From the NCBI GenBank assembly GCA_030598385.1, contig JAUVQB010000014.1, positions 1 through 10,983 on the forward strand: a stretch of 10,983 nucleotides of DNA. The letters are read 5' to 3'. A program made the position numbers and the translations under genes. The stretch is from Alphaproteobacteria bacterium (GTDB lineage: Bacteria > Pseudomonadota > Alphaproteobacteria > Kiloniellales > JAKSDN01). Numbering within the stretch: the stretch's first letter is position 1; each line of letters begins with the position of its first letter. Below are positions 1 through 7,697 of this stretch, piece by piece. Under the pieces are notes generated by a model. The model was not told the DNA's origin and did not search any database. It saw only the letters and a list, made by a program, of their open reading frames with translations.

Positions 1-848
1 ATTCCATCGTCGTCGCGGCGACCGCGTCGGAACCCGCCCCACTGCAGTTCCTGGCGCCCTATTCGGGCTGCGCCATGGGCGAGTTTTTCCGCGACAATGG
101 CATGCATGCGCTTATTGCTTATGACGATCTGTCGAAGCAGGCGGTCGCCTACCGGCAAATGTCTCTTCTTCTGCGCCGCCCGCCGGGGCGCGAAGCCTAT
201 CCGGGGGATGTTTTCTATCTGCATTCGCGCCTGCTTGAACGCGCGGCCAAGTTGAACGAGGACCATGGCGCGGGCTCGCTCACCGCTCTGCCGGTGGTGG
301 AAACCCAGGCCAACGACGTGTCCGCCTACATCCCCACGAACGGGATTTCAATCACCGACGGTCAAATCTTCCTGGAGACTGATCTGTTCTATCAGGGCAT
401 CCGCCCGGCGGTGAATGTGGGCCTGTCGGTGTCGCGCGTCGGTTCGGCGGCGCAAATCAAGGCGATGAAACAGGTGGCCGGCTCGATCAAGCTGGAACTC
501 GCCCAGTACCGCGAGATGGAGGCCTTCGCCCAGTTCGCCTCGGACCTCGACGCGTCGACCCAGCGCCTTTTGGCGCGCGGCGTGCGGCTGACCGAGCTGC
601 TGAAGCAGGCGCAGTACCGGCCGATGCCGGTCGAGGAGCAGGTGGTGGCGATCTATGCCGGCGTCCGCGGCTATCTCGACAAGCTGCCGGTCAACAAGGT
701 CACCGAGTTCGAAGAGCGGCTCTTGTCCGAGGTCCGCGCCAACGGCGAGGACCTGCTGGAGACCATTCGCACCGAAGGCGAGATCTCCGACGCAACGGAG
801 GCCAAGCTCAAGGAATTCGTCGACAAATTCGCGGCCAGTTTCGCTTAA
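1..848 (+). CDS. atpA: ATP synthase F1 subunit alpha, C-terminal part (5' end outside window)
   Basis: Non-catalytic nucleotide-binding subunit of the F1 head of ATP synthase, which makes ATP from ADP and phosphate using the proton gradient. The reading frame is open from base 3 and runs into the window from the left, so the ATG at 75 is internal: the 24 codons before it ([20 protein letters not shown] and so on) are conserved alpha-subunit sequence. About 281 residues are present. The family is usually about 510 long, so the N-terminal beta-barrel and the Walker A loop lie outside. Visible landmarks are [38 protein letters not shown], and [12 protein letters not shown], whose Arg (codon 435-437) is the family's arginine finger reaching into the catalytic beta site. 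The helical C-terminal domain follows to a TAA stop. It is first in the visible part of the atp operon, with atpG 56 bp downstream. Nothing looks truncated except by the window edge. Confidence 0.98.
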   Translation, partial: SIVVAATASEPAPLQFLAPYSGCAMGEFFRDNGMHALIAYDDLSKQAVAYRQMSLLLRRPPGREAYPGDVFYLHSRLLERAAKLNEDHGAGSLTALPVVETQANDVSAYIPTNGISITDGQIFLETDLFYQGIRPAVNVGLSVSRVGSAAQIKAMKQVAGSIKLELAQYREMEAFAQFASDLDASTQRLLARGVRLTELLKQAQYRPMPVEEQVVAIYAGVRGYLDKLPVNKVTEFEERLLSEVRANGEDLLETIRTEGEISDATEAKLKEFVDKFAASFA

Positions 849-904
849 GCGGCAGGGCAGAGATCGCGAGCGGACCCGACACTGGATTGAACGGATAGAC
901 CGGC

Positions 905-1798
905 ATGCCGAACCTCAAGGACCTGAGAGTCCGCATTGCCAGCGTCAAGGCGACGCAGAAGATCACCTCGGCCATGAAAATGGTCGCGGCGGCGAAACTG
1001 CGCCGCGCCCAGGAGCAGGCGGAGGCCGCGCGACCCTATGCCGAGCGTATGGAGCGCATGCTGGGGTCTCTGGCGGCGGCCTCGGCGGGCCAGGCCGGGG
1101 CGCCGGCCTTGCTGGCCGGTTCCGGCAGGGCGGATGTTCATCTTCTGGTGGTCGGCACCGCCGACCGAGGCCTCTGCGGCGGCTTCAACAGCAACATCGT
1201 GCGCAATAGCCGGCAGCTGATCAGAAGCTTGGTGGGCGACGGCAAGACGGTCAAGATTCTCTGCGTCGGGCGCAAGGGGCGCGATGCGCTGCGCCGCGAG
1301 TACGGCGACATGATCATCGATACCATCGAGGGCGTCACCAAGCCGCGGCCGACCTTCGATAAATCCGAATCGATCGCCGAACGCATCACCCGCATGTTCG
1401 AGGACGGCGAGTTCGACGTCTGTACCTTGATCTACGCCGAGTTCAGATCGGCGATCACGCAAATCGTGACGCGCCAGCAATTGATCCCCTTCGCCCCCGT
1501 CGCGGTGGACGAGGAGGTCGCCGAGGCGGGCGGCGGGCAAAAGGCCAGTTACGAATACGAACCCTCCGAGGAGGAGATCCTGGAAGCCTTGCTGCCGCGA
1601 AATCTGGCGGTGCAGATCTACAAGGGGATCCTGGAGAACAATGCCAGCGAGCAAGGCTCGCGCATGACGGCAATGGACAGCGCGACCCGCAACGCGGGCG
1701 ACATGATCAACAACCTGACCCTGATCTACAACCGGACGCGGCAGGCGGTGATCACCAGAGAGCTGATCGAGATCATATCCGCGAAGGAGGCCCTCTGA
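905..1798 (+). CDS. atpG: ATP synthase F1 subunit gamma
   Basis: Central rotor stalk of F1, coupling ring rotation to conformational change in the alpha3beta3 head. The product is 297 residues, normal for the family. Both ends form the expected coiled coil. The N-terminal helix contains [20 protein letters not shown] (about residues 14-33). The C-terminal helix contains [20 protein letters not shown] and [17 protein letters not shown] (about 255-291), the classic gamma signature. The middle carries the Rossmann-like domain with [16 protein letters not shown]. The start at [11 protein letters not shown] matches the usual N-terminus. The upstream signal is weak, with only GGAT at 893-896 eight bases before the ATG, so translation may lean on coupling from atpA. 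It lies between atpA and atpD with 56-bp gaps on both sides. The last residues read SAKEAL, where I expect a more Gly-rich ending such as SGAEAL. This is a minor difference. Confidence 0.98.
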   Translation: MPNLKDLRVRIASVKATQKITSAMKMVAAAKLRRAQEQAEAARPYAERMERMLGSLAAASAGQAGAPALLAGSGRADVHLLVVGTADRGLCGGFNSNIVRNSRQLIRSLVGDGKTVKILCVGRKGRDALRREYGDMIIDTIEGVTKPRPTFDKSESIAERITRMFEDGEFDVCTLIYAEFRSAITQIVTRQQLIPFAPVAVDEEVAEAGGGQKASYEYEPSEEEILEALLPRNLAVQIYKGILENNASEQGSRMTAMDSATRNAGDMINNLTLIYNRTRQAVITRELIEIISAKEAL

Positions 1799-1840
1799 GC
1801 GCCCGCGGGCGCTCGGGGCCCCCGGAGCGGAGATAGCACC

Positions 1841-1846
1841 GAGGAG
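1841..1846 (+). promoter_or_regulatory. Shine-Dalgarno site of atpD
   Basis: GAGGAG sits eight bases before the atpD ATG. It is the clearest ribosome binding site in the operon and fixes the atpD start. This fits the need for three beta subunits per single gamma and epsilon. Confidence 0.8.
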
Positions 1847-1851
1847 CATAA

Positions 1852-3279
<1,428 letters not shown>

Positions 3280-3330
3280 GGCGGCAATACCGGCGGCGAA
3301 GCGTCGCCCGGATTGCCCGGGAACCACTCT

Positions 3331-3336
3331 AGAGGA
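3331..3336 (+). promoter_or_regulatory. Shine-Dalgarno site of atpC
   Basis: AGAGGA lies eight bases before the atpC ATG at 3345 and supports that start. The rest of the 65-bp atpD-atpC gap is GC-rich with short inverted segments and shows no promoter-like sequence. Confidence 0.7.
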
Positions 3337-3344
3337 CGAGCCGG

Positions 3345-3752
3345 ATGGCTGAAGGCAAGGTGGAGTTCGAGCTGGTCTCGCCGGAGAAGCTATTGCTCTC
3401 CGAGCCGGTGGAAATGGTGGTGGTGCCGGGCGAGGAGGGCGATTTCGGCGTTCTCCACCAGCATGCGCCGTTTATCTCCGCGGTGCGCCCGGGTGTGATC
3501 AAGGTGCACAACGGCGGCAAGGTTACCGAACAGATCTTCGTGTCGGGCGGATTTGCCGAAGTGACTCCCGCCCGCTGCACAGTGCTGGCGGAGCGGGCGG
3601 TCGCGGTTGCCGACATCGATCGCGGCGCGGCCGAGCAGCAGCTGCGGGACGCGCGGGAAGATCTGGCCGACGAGAAGGACGAGCACGACCGCGACCAGGC
3701 CGAGAGGCAGGTCGCGGTGGCCGAGGCGATGATGGCGGCCGCCATCGGCTGA
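3345..3752 (+). CDS. atpC: ATP synthase F1 subunit epsilon
   Basis: Subunit of the F1 central stalk that contacts the c-ring and, in many bacteria, inhibits ATP hydrolysis through its C-terminal helices. The product is 135 residues, normal for the family. The N-terminal beta-sandwich (about 1-85) starts FELVSPEKLLLSEPVEMVVVPG and contains the signature GEEGDFGVLHQHAPFISAVRPGVIKV (about 29-54). The C-terminal part (about 86-135) is predicted helical and strongly charged (DAREDLADEKDEHDRDQAER). This charge pattern suits the two-helix regulatory domain, though inhibition itself cannot be read from sequence. A good AGAGGA site precedes the start. It is the last gene of the atp operon; a long hairpin lies just downstream. 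Confidence 0.97.
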   Translation: MAEGKVEFELVSPEKLLLSEPVEMVVVPGEEGDFGVLHQHAPFISAVRPGVIKVHNGGKVTEQIFVSGGFAEVTPARCTVLAERAVAVADIDRGAAEQQLRDAREDLADEKDEHDRDQAERQVAVAEAMMAAAIG

Positions 3753-3766
3753 GTTCCGCGGCAGAG

Positions 3767-3815
3767 TCCACCACAAGGGACGCTGCGCGGGCTCGATTGC
3801 CCGCAGCGAGGTGGA
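3767..3815 (+). other. Extended hairpin between atpC and the ferritin-like gene
   Basis: An outer stem pairs TCCACC (3767-3772) with GGTGGA (3810-3815). An inner stem pairs CGCTG plus CGGGC (3781-3792, with a two-base CG bulge) with GCCCGCAGCG (3799-3808), around the loop TCGATT. The two stems are separated by eight bases on the left and one on the right. No T-run follows, so it does not qualify as a classic intrinsic terminator. It could protect the 3' end of the atp mRNA, help a Rho-dependent end, or act in the leader of the next gene. The pairing is seen directly; the role is inferred. Confidence 0.5.
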
Positions 3816-3826
3816 TTAGGTATAGT
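3797..3826 (+). promoter_or_regulatory. Candidate sigma70-type promoter for the ferritin-like gene
   Basis: TTGCCC (3797-3802) and TATAGT (3821-3826) are separated by 18 bases and resemble -35 and -10 boxes. They would start a transcript around 3833, about 40 bases before the ATG at 3872. The -35 box overlaps the loop and 3' arm of the hairpin. A single match in GC-rich DNA is modest evidence; read-through from the atp operon is the alternative. Confidence 0.4.
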
Positions 3827-3854
3827 GGAGCGGGATATGACCTGCGATTTCGTC

Positions 3855-3860
3855 GAGAGG
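3855..3860 (+). promoter_or_regulatory. Shine-Dalgarno site that selects the ATG at 3872
   Basis: GAGAGG, 11 bases before the ATG at 3872, is the main reason for preferring that start over the upstream in-frame TTG at 3797. The ATG at 3837 is out of frame with this gene. Confidence 0.5.
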
Positions 3861-3871
3861 GCGAGCGGCAG

Positions 3872-4711
3872 ATGAGCAGGACCGCGACCGGCCGAGATTG
3901 GACCTTGGAAGACATTCCCTGGGATATCTTCGATGCCCAGAAGGTCGATCCGGACATCCTCAAGCTAGTGAAGGCGGCAAGCCTCGTCGAATACAACGGC
4001 GGCGACTACGCCACTTACCTGTGCAATGTGTTTCGTGGCGATCATGAATTCCAAGACGCCGCCCGCGCCTGGGCGGACGAGGAGGTCAAGCACGGCCGCG
4101 CCCTCGGCCGCTGGGCGGAGATGGCGGACGACAGCTTCGATTTCGAACGGAGTTTCCAGCGGTTCGTCGAGGGTTTTCGCCTGCCGCTCGACGCGACCCG
4201 TTCGGTGCGCGGTTCGCGCTCGGGCGAGCTGGTCGCCCGCTGCATGGTCGAGATCGGGACAAGCTCCTATTACACCGCCTTGGCCGAGGCGGCCGAGGAG
4301 CCCGCCCTCCGGGCGATCTGTAGCAAGATCGCCGGCGACGAATTTCGTCATTACAAGCTGTTCTATTCGTACCTCAATCGTTACCTGGAGCGCGAAGGCA
4401 TGGGCCGTCTGCGCCGTGCGCTGGTGGCGCTCGGGCGGGTCAGGGAGAGCGAGGACGACGAGCTGGCTTACGCCTATTACGCGGCCAATGGCGAGGGCGA
4501 GGCCTACGACCGCGAACGTTGTTCCCATGCCTACCTGCAGCGGACCTGCGCTTTCTACCGCTCCCGGCACCTGAGGCGGATGGTCGTCATGTCGTTCAAG
4601 ACCGCCGGCCTGTCACCGAGGGGGCGGTTGGCCGAATGGGCCTGGCGGTTCTTGTCCTGGCGGCTCCGCCATCGTCACCAGATGGCCAAAATGACCAATG
4701 AAGCCGCGTGA
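3872..4711 (+). CDS. Ferritin-like superfamily protein with a complete di-iron carboxylate site, function unknown
   Basis: A 279-residue, mostly helical soluble protein with no signal peptide or membrane segment. I do not recognise a named gene. It carries a full four-helix di-iron ligand set: E40 (LVEYNGG), E71 and H74 (DEEVKH), E127 (VEIGTSSYY), E157 and H160 (DEFRHYKLFY). The pattern E, ExxH, E, ExxH is that of the ferritin/rubrerythrin/R2-like superfamily. The spacings (31, 53 and 30 between successive sites) recall, from memory, di-iron oxygenases such as aldehyde-deformylating oxygenase and acyl-ACP desaturase. Oxygenase or oxidase, oxygen or peroxide scavenging, and iron handling are all open. 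The C-terminal 45 residues are basic (RLAEWAWRFLSWRLRHRHQ). The frame is also open upstream to a TTG at 3797, but the ATG at 3872 is preferred: GAGAGG lies 11 bases before it, and the extra residues look non-conserved and overlap the hairpin. It follows the atp operon, possibly under its own promoter, and converges on rppH. Confidence 0.88.
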   Translation: MSRTATGRDWTLEDIPWDIFDAQKVDPDILKLVKAASLVEYNGGDYATYLCNVFRGDHEFQDAARAWADEEVKHGRALGRWAEMADDSFDFERSFQRFVEGFRLPLDATRSVRGSRSGELVARCMVEIGTSSYYTALAEAAEEPALRAICSKIAGDEFRHYKLFYSYLNRYLEREGMGRLRRALVALGRVRESEDDELAYAYYAANGEGEAYDRERCSHAYLQRTCAFYRSRHLRRMVVMSFKTAGLSPRGRLAEWAWRFLSWRLRHRHQMAKMTNEAA

Positions 4712-4742
4712 GCGAGCGGGCGCTATAGCAATCGAAAATGTC

Positions 4743-5270
4743 TTATCGGTCGGTTGGGTCGGCCGAGGCGAAATGTCCGAGCTCTGCGATGAGCTGGGTG
4801 TAGAGGGTCCGCTTGAAGGGAACGATCAGCTCGGGCAGATCGGCCATATCCGCCCACTTCCAATCGGAAAATTCCGGTTTCTCGGTGGCGATGTCGATGT
4901 CTTCGTCGCAGCCCAAGAACCGGAAGACGAACCATTTCTGGGTCTGCCCCCGGAAACGGCCGCGCCAAAGCCTGGGCGCCAAGTCCACGGGCAGGTCGTA
5001 GACGTACCAGTCGCGGCTTTCGCCGATCACTTCGGCCTTGTCGGTGCCGGTCTCTTCCCCGAGCTCCCGCCACGCCGCCTCGAGTGGGCTTTCGCCCTTG
5101 TCGATGCCGCCCTGGGGCATCTGCCAGGCGACGCTCGGCATGTCGATCCGTTGAGCCACGAAGACCCTGCCTTGACGGTTGATCAGCATGATGCCGACAC
5201 CCTGCCGGTAAGGAAGGTCCCGGCTCGCCTCCGCCGGCGGAGCTTTGGCCTCTAAGGGGCGATCGCTCAT
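4743..5270 (-). CDS. rppH: RNA 5'-pyrophosphohydrolase (Nudix family)
   Basis: RppH removes pyrophosphate from the 5' end of mRNAs, exposing a monophosphate that triggers RNase E-type decay. The product is 175 residues. After a 20-residue variable leader comes YRQGVGIMLINRQGRVFVAQR, then WQMPQGGIDKGE and the full Nudix box G54-x5-E60-x7-R68-E69-x2-E72-E73-x-G75. The glutamates E69, E72 and E73 are the expected metal ligands. Downstream WYVYDLP, QKWFVFRF and the closing WKWADMADLPELIVPFKRTLY are typical of the alphaproteobacterial RppH group (older names NudH, IalA). The frame stays open far upstream, but only as a shadow of the preceding gene. MSDRPLE at 5270 gives the right length; its ribosome site is weak (GGGAT just before the ATG). 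It lies 35 bp after the YibQ-type gene, probably last in that transcript, and its stop is 31 bp from the convergent ferritin-like gene. Confidence 0.95.
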   Translation of the reverse strand: MSDRPLEAKAPPAEASRDLPYRQGVGIMLINRQGRVFVAQRIDMPSVAWQMPQGGIDKGESPLEAAWRELGEETGTDKAEVIGESRDWYVYDLPVDLAPRLWRGRFRGQTQKWFVFRFLGCDEDIDIATEKPEFSDWKWADMADLPELIVPFKRTLYTQLIAELGHFASADPTDR

Positions 5271-5305
5271 GGATCCCGCATTTGCGCTTAGCCTGCCCGC
5301 GGGCG

Positions 5306-6322
5306 CTAGCGGCTGCCTTGCGCGAGCACGGTGATGGGGACCAGTTCGAAGCCTCTGGACTCCAGAGTTTTGACCCACTCGCGCAAGCGCTCGAGCGTCG
5401 CCGGATAGGGCCGCGCGATGGCGATCGAGGCGCCGTTGCGCAAAGCCATGCGTTCGATCTGAGCGAGCCTGGCGTCGATCGTCAGCTGCCCGACGTCGCC
5501 CTCGTCCAGGGTGCGGTTGTTGACCGCGTGGGGCAGGCCGAGGTCTTGTGCAACGCGGGCAACCACGCTGGCCTCGCTGGAGCGATTGTCCAGAAACATG
5601 AGCCCCTGGGCTTTGATCTCCCGCAGGATCGGTTTCAAGTGCGGCTCCGAGCCGGTGAAACGGGAGCCCATGGTCACGGCAAGGCCGACGTAACCCTCGG
5701 CACGGCCGATCACCCACCGCAAACGTTGCTGGTTCTGGCGCTCATCCAGTTGTGTCATCAGCGCCTGCGGCCCGGGATCGTCGTCGGGATAGGTTGCCGG
5801 TTCCATCGGCAGGTCCAGCATCACCTCGTGACCGTTACCGCGGGCCATCGCGATCCACTTCGGCAGCTTTTGGACATAAGGCGTGAACGAGAGGGTGACG
5901 CCCGGAGGTAGGTCCTCGATCGCGGTCTCGGTCGCCCGGCTGGAGAATCCCAGCCCGGTGAGTACGATGGCGATTCGCGGTTGCTCCGTGGTCGCTTGAT
6001 AGACCGATGCATATCGCCGCCAAGCCGGAAGATCGGAGTCTTTCGCCAAAGCCGCCTGTGTCGGCGCTAGCGCCGGGCTGGCTGGCGGATCTTCGCCTCC
6101 TAAGGCGCCTGCTTGATCCGGCGAATCCGCCGCGTCACCGGCAGGCTCGATTCCGCTGCCTGCTCGTTCCAGGCTCGGGATCGCCAGGGTCAGGCCGGGC
6201 GGCCCGTTCGGCGCCTGCCGCGCCAACAGCACGTAAGTGGAGCCAGCCGTCGTCACCGCCAGGAGAGCAAGCCATGCGATGGTCAACGGTGTGATGCCTG
6301 TTCGGTAGCTGCCTTCGGTCAT
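5306..6322 (-). CDS. YibQ-type divergent polysaccharide deacetylase family protein, putative metal site degenerate
   Basis: A membrane-anchored periplasmic protein of 338 residues. A single hydrophobic segment at about 12-34 is followed by a Pro/Ala-rich low-complexity linker (about 38-98) and a domain at about 115-335 of the divergent polysaccharide deacetylase family (DUF610, YibQ). Recognition rests on PRIAIVLTGLG, LPPGVTLSFTPY, GHEVMLDLPMEPATYP, MGSRFT, LMFLDNRSS, and the ending IAIARPYPATLERLREWV. Members I remember have DD in the first motif, NHMGS in the middle and GHPHP near the end. Here they read T122-G123, VTMGS with T217, and ARPYP with R304 and Y306, so the likely metal ligands are missing. 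It may be a binding or regulatory protein, not a hydrolase. The ATG at 6322 has no Shine-Dalgarno site. A 100-bp gap separates it from ctpA, and rppH follows after 35 bp. Confidence 0.88.
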   Translation of the reverse strand: MTEGSYRTGITPLTIAWLALLAVTTAGSTYVLLARQAPNGPPGLTLAIPSLERAGSGIEPAGDAADSPDQAGALGGEDPPASPALAPTQAALAKDSDLPAWRRYASVYQATTEQPRIAIVLTGLGFSSRATETAIEDLPPGVTLSFTPYVQKLPKWIAMARGNGHEVMLDLPMEPATYPDDDPGPQALMTQLDERQNQQRLRWVIGRAEGYVGLAVTMGSRFTGSEPHLKPILREIKAQGLMFLDNRSSEASVVARVAQDLGLPHAVNNRTLDEGDVGQLTIDARLAQIERMALRNGASIAIARPYPATLERLREWVKTLESRGFELVPITVLAQGSR

Positions 6323-6337
6323 GACGGTGTCGGTTTA

Positions 6338-6389
6338 CCAGGAGACTGCCTGAGGGGGCCGCCCGAGGGGGCCGCCGGAGGGGACTGCC
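6338..6389. repeat. Four tandem 13-bp repeat units upstream of the YibQ-type gene
   Basis: Read on the plus strand, the units are ccaggagactgcc, tgagggggccgcc, cgagggggccgcc and ggaggggactgcc, head to tail without gaps. Units 2 and 3 differ only in the first base; units 1 and 4 share the ACTGCC ending. The array fills half of the ctpA to YibQ-type gap and lies in the mRNA leader of the latter, where it reads as C-rich, CUCCU-containing RNA. The gap holds no coding sequence. The rest of it shows only the hairpin at 6393-6418. Confidence 0.8.
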
Positions 6390-6392
6390 GCG

Positions 6393-6418
6393 GGGAACAC
6401 GCCTTGGAATGTTCGCCC
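6393..6418 (-). other. Small hairpin after the ctpA stop codon
   Basis: On the minus strand GGGCGAACA and TGTTCCCC can pair as an eight-base stem with one bulged C around a ten-base loop, starting four bases after the ctpA stop. No U-run follows, so it is not a convincing terminator. It could stabilise the mRNA end or attenuate read-through into the next gene. Confidence 0.3.
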
Positions 6419-6422
6419 GCTG

Positions 6423-7697
6423 TTAGTTCAAGGCCCGTTCCCGAAACAGCGACAGGCCCTGCAACAGGTCGATCGCCCGAGACAACTGATAGTCCTTGGG
6501 CTCTTCTTCACTCGCGGCGCCGTCTTCCGCGCTGTCGCCGTCCTCGGATCCTTCGTTGCTCAAGGCGCCGCGCAAGTCTTCCTCGCGTCTCGACACAGCC
6601 GAATCGAGCGGCTCGAGGCGTGCTTGCTCCACTTCGATATCGGGCTCGATTCCGGTTGCCTGGATCGAGCGTCCCGAGGGCGTGTAGTAGCGCGAGGTGG
6701 TCAGCCGCATGGCGCCGCTTCCGGACAGCGGGATGATGGTCTGGACCGAGCCCTTTCCGAAGGACCGCGTGCCCATGATGATCGCCCTGCCGTGGTCCTG
6801 TAACGCGCCGGCGACGATCTCCGAGGCCGACGCCGAGCCGCCGTTGATCAATACGACGATCGGGAGTCCGCTGGCGAGGTCGCCCTCGCGGGCGTTGTAA
6901 CGCTGGGCGTCGTCGGGATGGCGGCCGCGTGTGGACACGATCTCGCCGTGATCCAGGAAGGCGTCGGAGACGGCGATTGCTTGATCCAGCAATCCGCCGG
7001 GATTGTTGCGCAGGTCCAGCACGTAACCCTTGAGCGATCCCCCGGCCCGTTCGGCGAGGCGAGTCACGGCTTCTTCGAGCCCCGGCGAGGTCTGCTCGTT
7101 GAACGCCGTTACCCGCAGATACGCAACGTCGTCTTCAAGCCGGCTGCGAACCGACTGTACCGTGATGATGTCGCGCGTGATGGTGACATCGAAGGGCTCG
7201 CGGTTGGGCCGGCGGATGGTGAGCACCAGGTCGGTGTTGACCGGTCCGCGCATCTTCTCGACCGCTTCCGCCAGGGTCAGGCCGAGAACCGGCTCGCTGT
7301 CCAAATGACTGATGAGGTCGCCGGCTTGAACGCCGGCGCGGAATGCCGGCGTATCGTCGATGGGAGAGACGACCTTGACCAAGCCGTTCTCCATGGTGAC
7401 CTCGATACCGAGGCCGCCGAACTCGCCCTTGGTCTGCACCCGCATGTCCTGGAACGACTTGGGGTCGAGATAGCTCGAGTGTGGGTCCAGGCTGGCGAGC
7501 ATGCCGCGGATGGCGGCTTCGATCAGCTCTTGATCAGAGACCTCCTCCACATAATCCGCCCGCACACGTTCGAAGACATCGCCGAACAGTTTGACCTGCT
7601 TGTAGGTCTCGGCGCCTTGGTCCTGTGTCGAGGCGGTCTGGGGGATCAGGAGAATCAGCACGGTGGCGAGGACCACCAATCGAGGCATGCTTTGCAT
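6423..7697 (-). CDS. ctpA: Carboxy-terminal processing protease, S41 family
   Basis: Periplasmic serine protease that trims or degrades proteins at their C-termini; relatives act on cell-wall hydrolases and lipoproteins. The product is 424 residues. A hydrophobic N-terminal segment (about 5-20, then TASTQ) looks like a signal peptide. The N-terminal helical part has DYVEEVSDQELIEAAIRGML and LDPHSSYLDP. A PDZ domain spans about 92-176 (GEFGGLGIEV to VTITRDIITV). The protease core has S290 in GGSASASEIVAGALQD and K315 in GTRSFGKGSVQ, the Ser-Lys dyad with the family's usual 25-residue spacing; D301 sits where the third residue is found in Tsp/Prc. The active site looks intact. After about residue 370 comes an acidic, Ser-rich stretch (380-400). 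The start codon shares its A with the TAA stop of envC, and AGAAGG lies ten bases upstream. MPRLVV three codons later is the alternative start. Confidence 0.95.
   Translation of the reverse strand: MQSMPRLVVLATVLILLIPQTASTQDQGAETYKQVKLFGDVFERVRADYVEEVSDQELIEAAIRGMLASLDPHSSYLDPKSFQDMRVQTKGEFGGLGIEVTMENGLVKVVSPIDDTPAFRAGVQAGDLISHLDSEPVLGLTLAEAVEKMRGPVNTDLVLTIRRPNREPFDVTITRDIITVQSVRSRLEDDVAYLRVTAFNEQTSPGLEEAVTRLAERAGGSLKGYVLDLRNNPGGLLDQAIAVSDAFLDHGEIVSTRGRHPDDAQRYNAREGDLASGLPIVVLINGGSASASEIVAGALQDHGRAIIMGTRSFGKGSVQTIIPLSGSGAMRLTTSRYYTPSGRSIQATGIEPDIEVEQARLEPLDSAVSRREEDLRGALSNEGSEDGDSAEDGAASEEEPKDYQLSRAIDLLQGLSLFRERALN

Noticed and set aside
3797..3871. A TTG start extending the ferritin-like protein by 25 residues
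   Set aside because: TTG is a rare start, the extension covers the hairpin and the -10 box, and a ribosome site fits the ATG at 3872.
4712..4742. A bidirectional terminator between the convergent ferritin-like gene and rppH
   Set aside because: Only an eight-base palindrome (GCTATAGC, 4722-4729) is present, with no usable loop or T-run.
5295..5304. Palindrome GCCCGCGGGC between the YibQ-type gene and rppH as an operator or terminator
   Set aside because: A perfect ten-base palindrome is unremarkable at this GC content, has no loop or T-run, and no second copy was seen.
5271..5717. A longer rppH start that would add about 149 residues
   Set aside because: The added part overlaps the YibQ-type gene in another frame and looks like shadow sequence; the ATG at 5270 gives normal RppH length.
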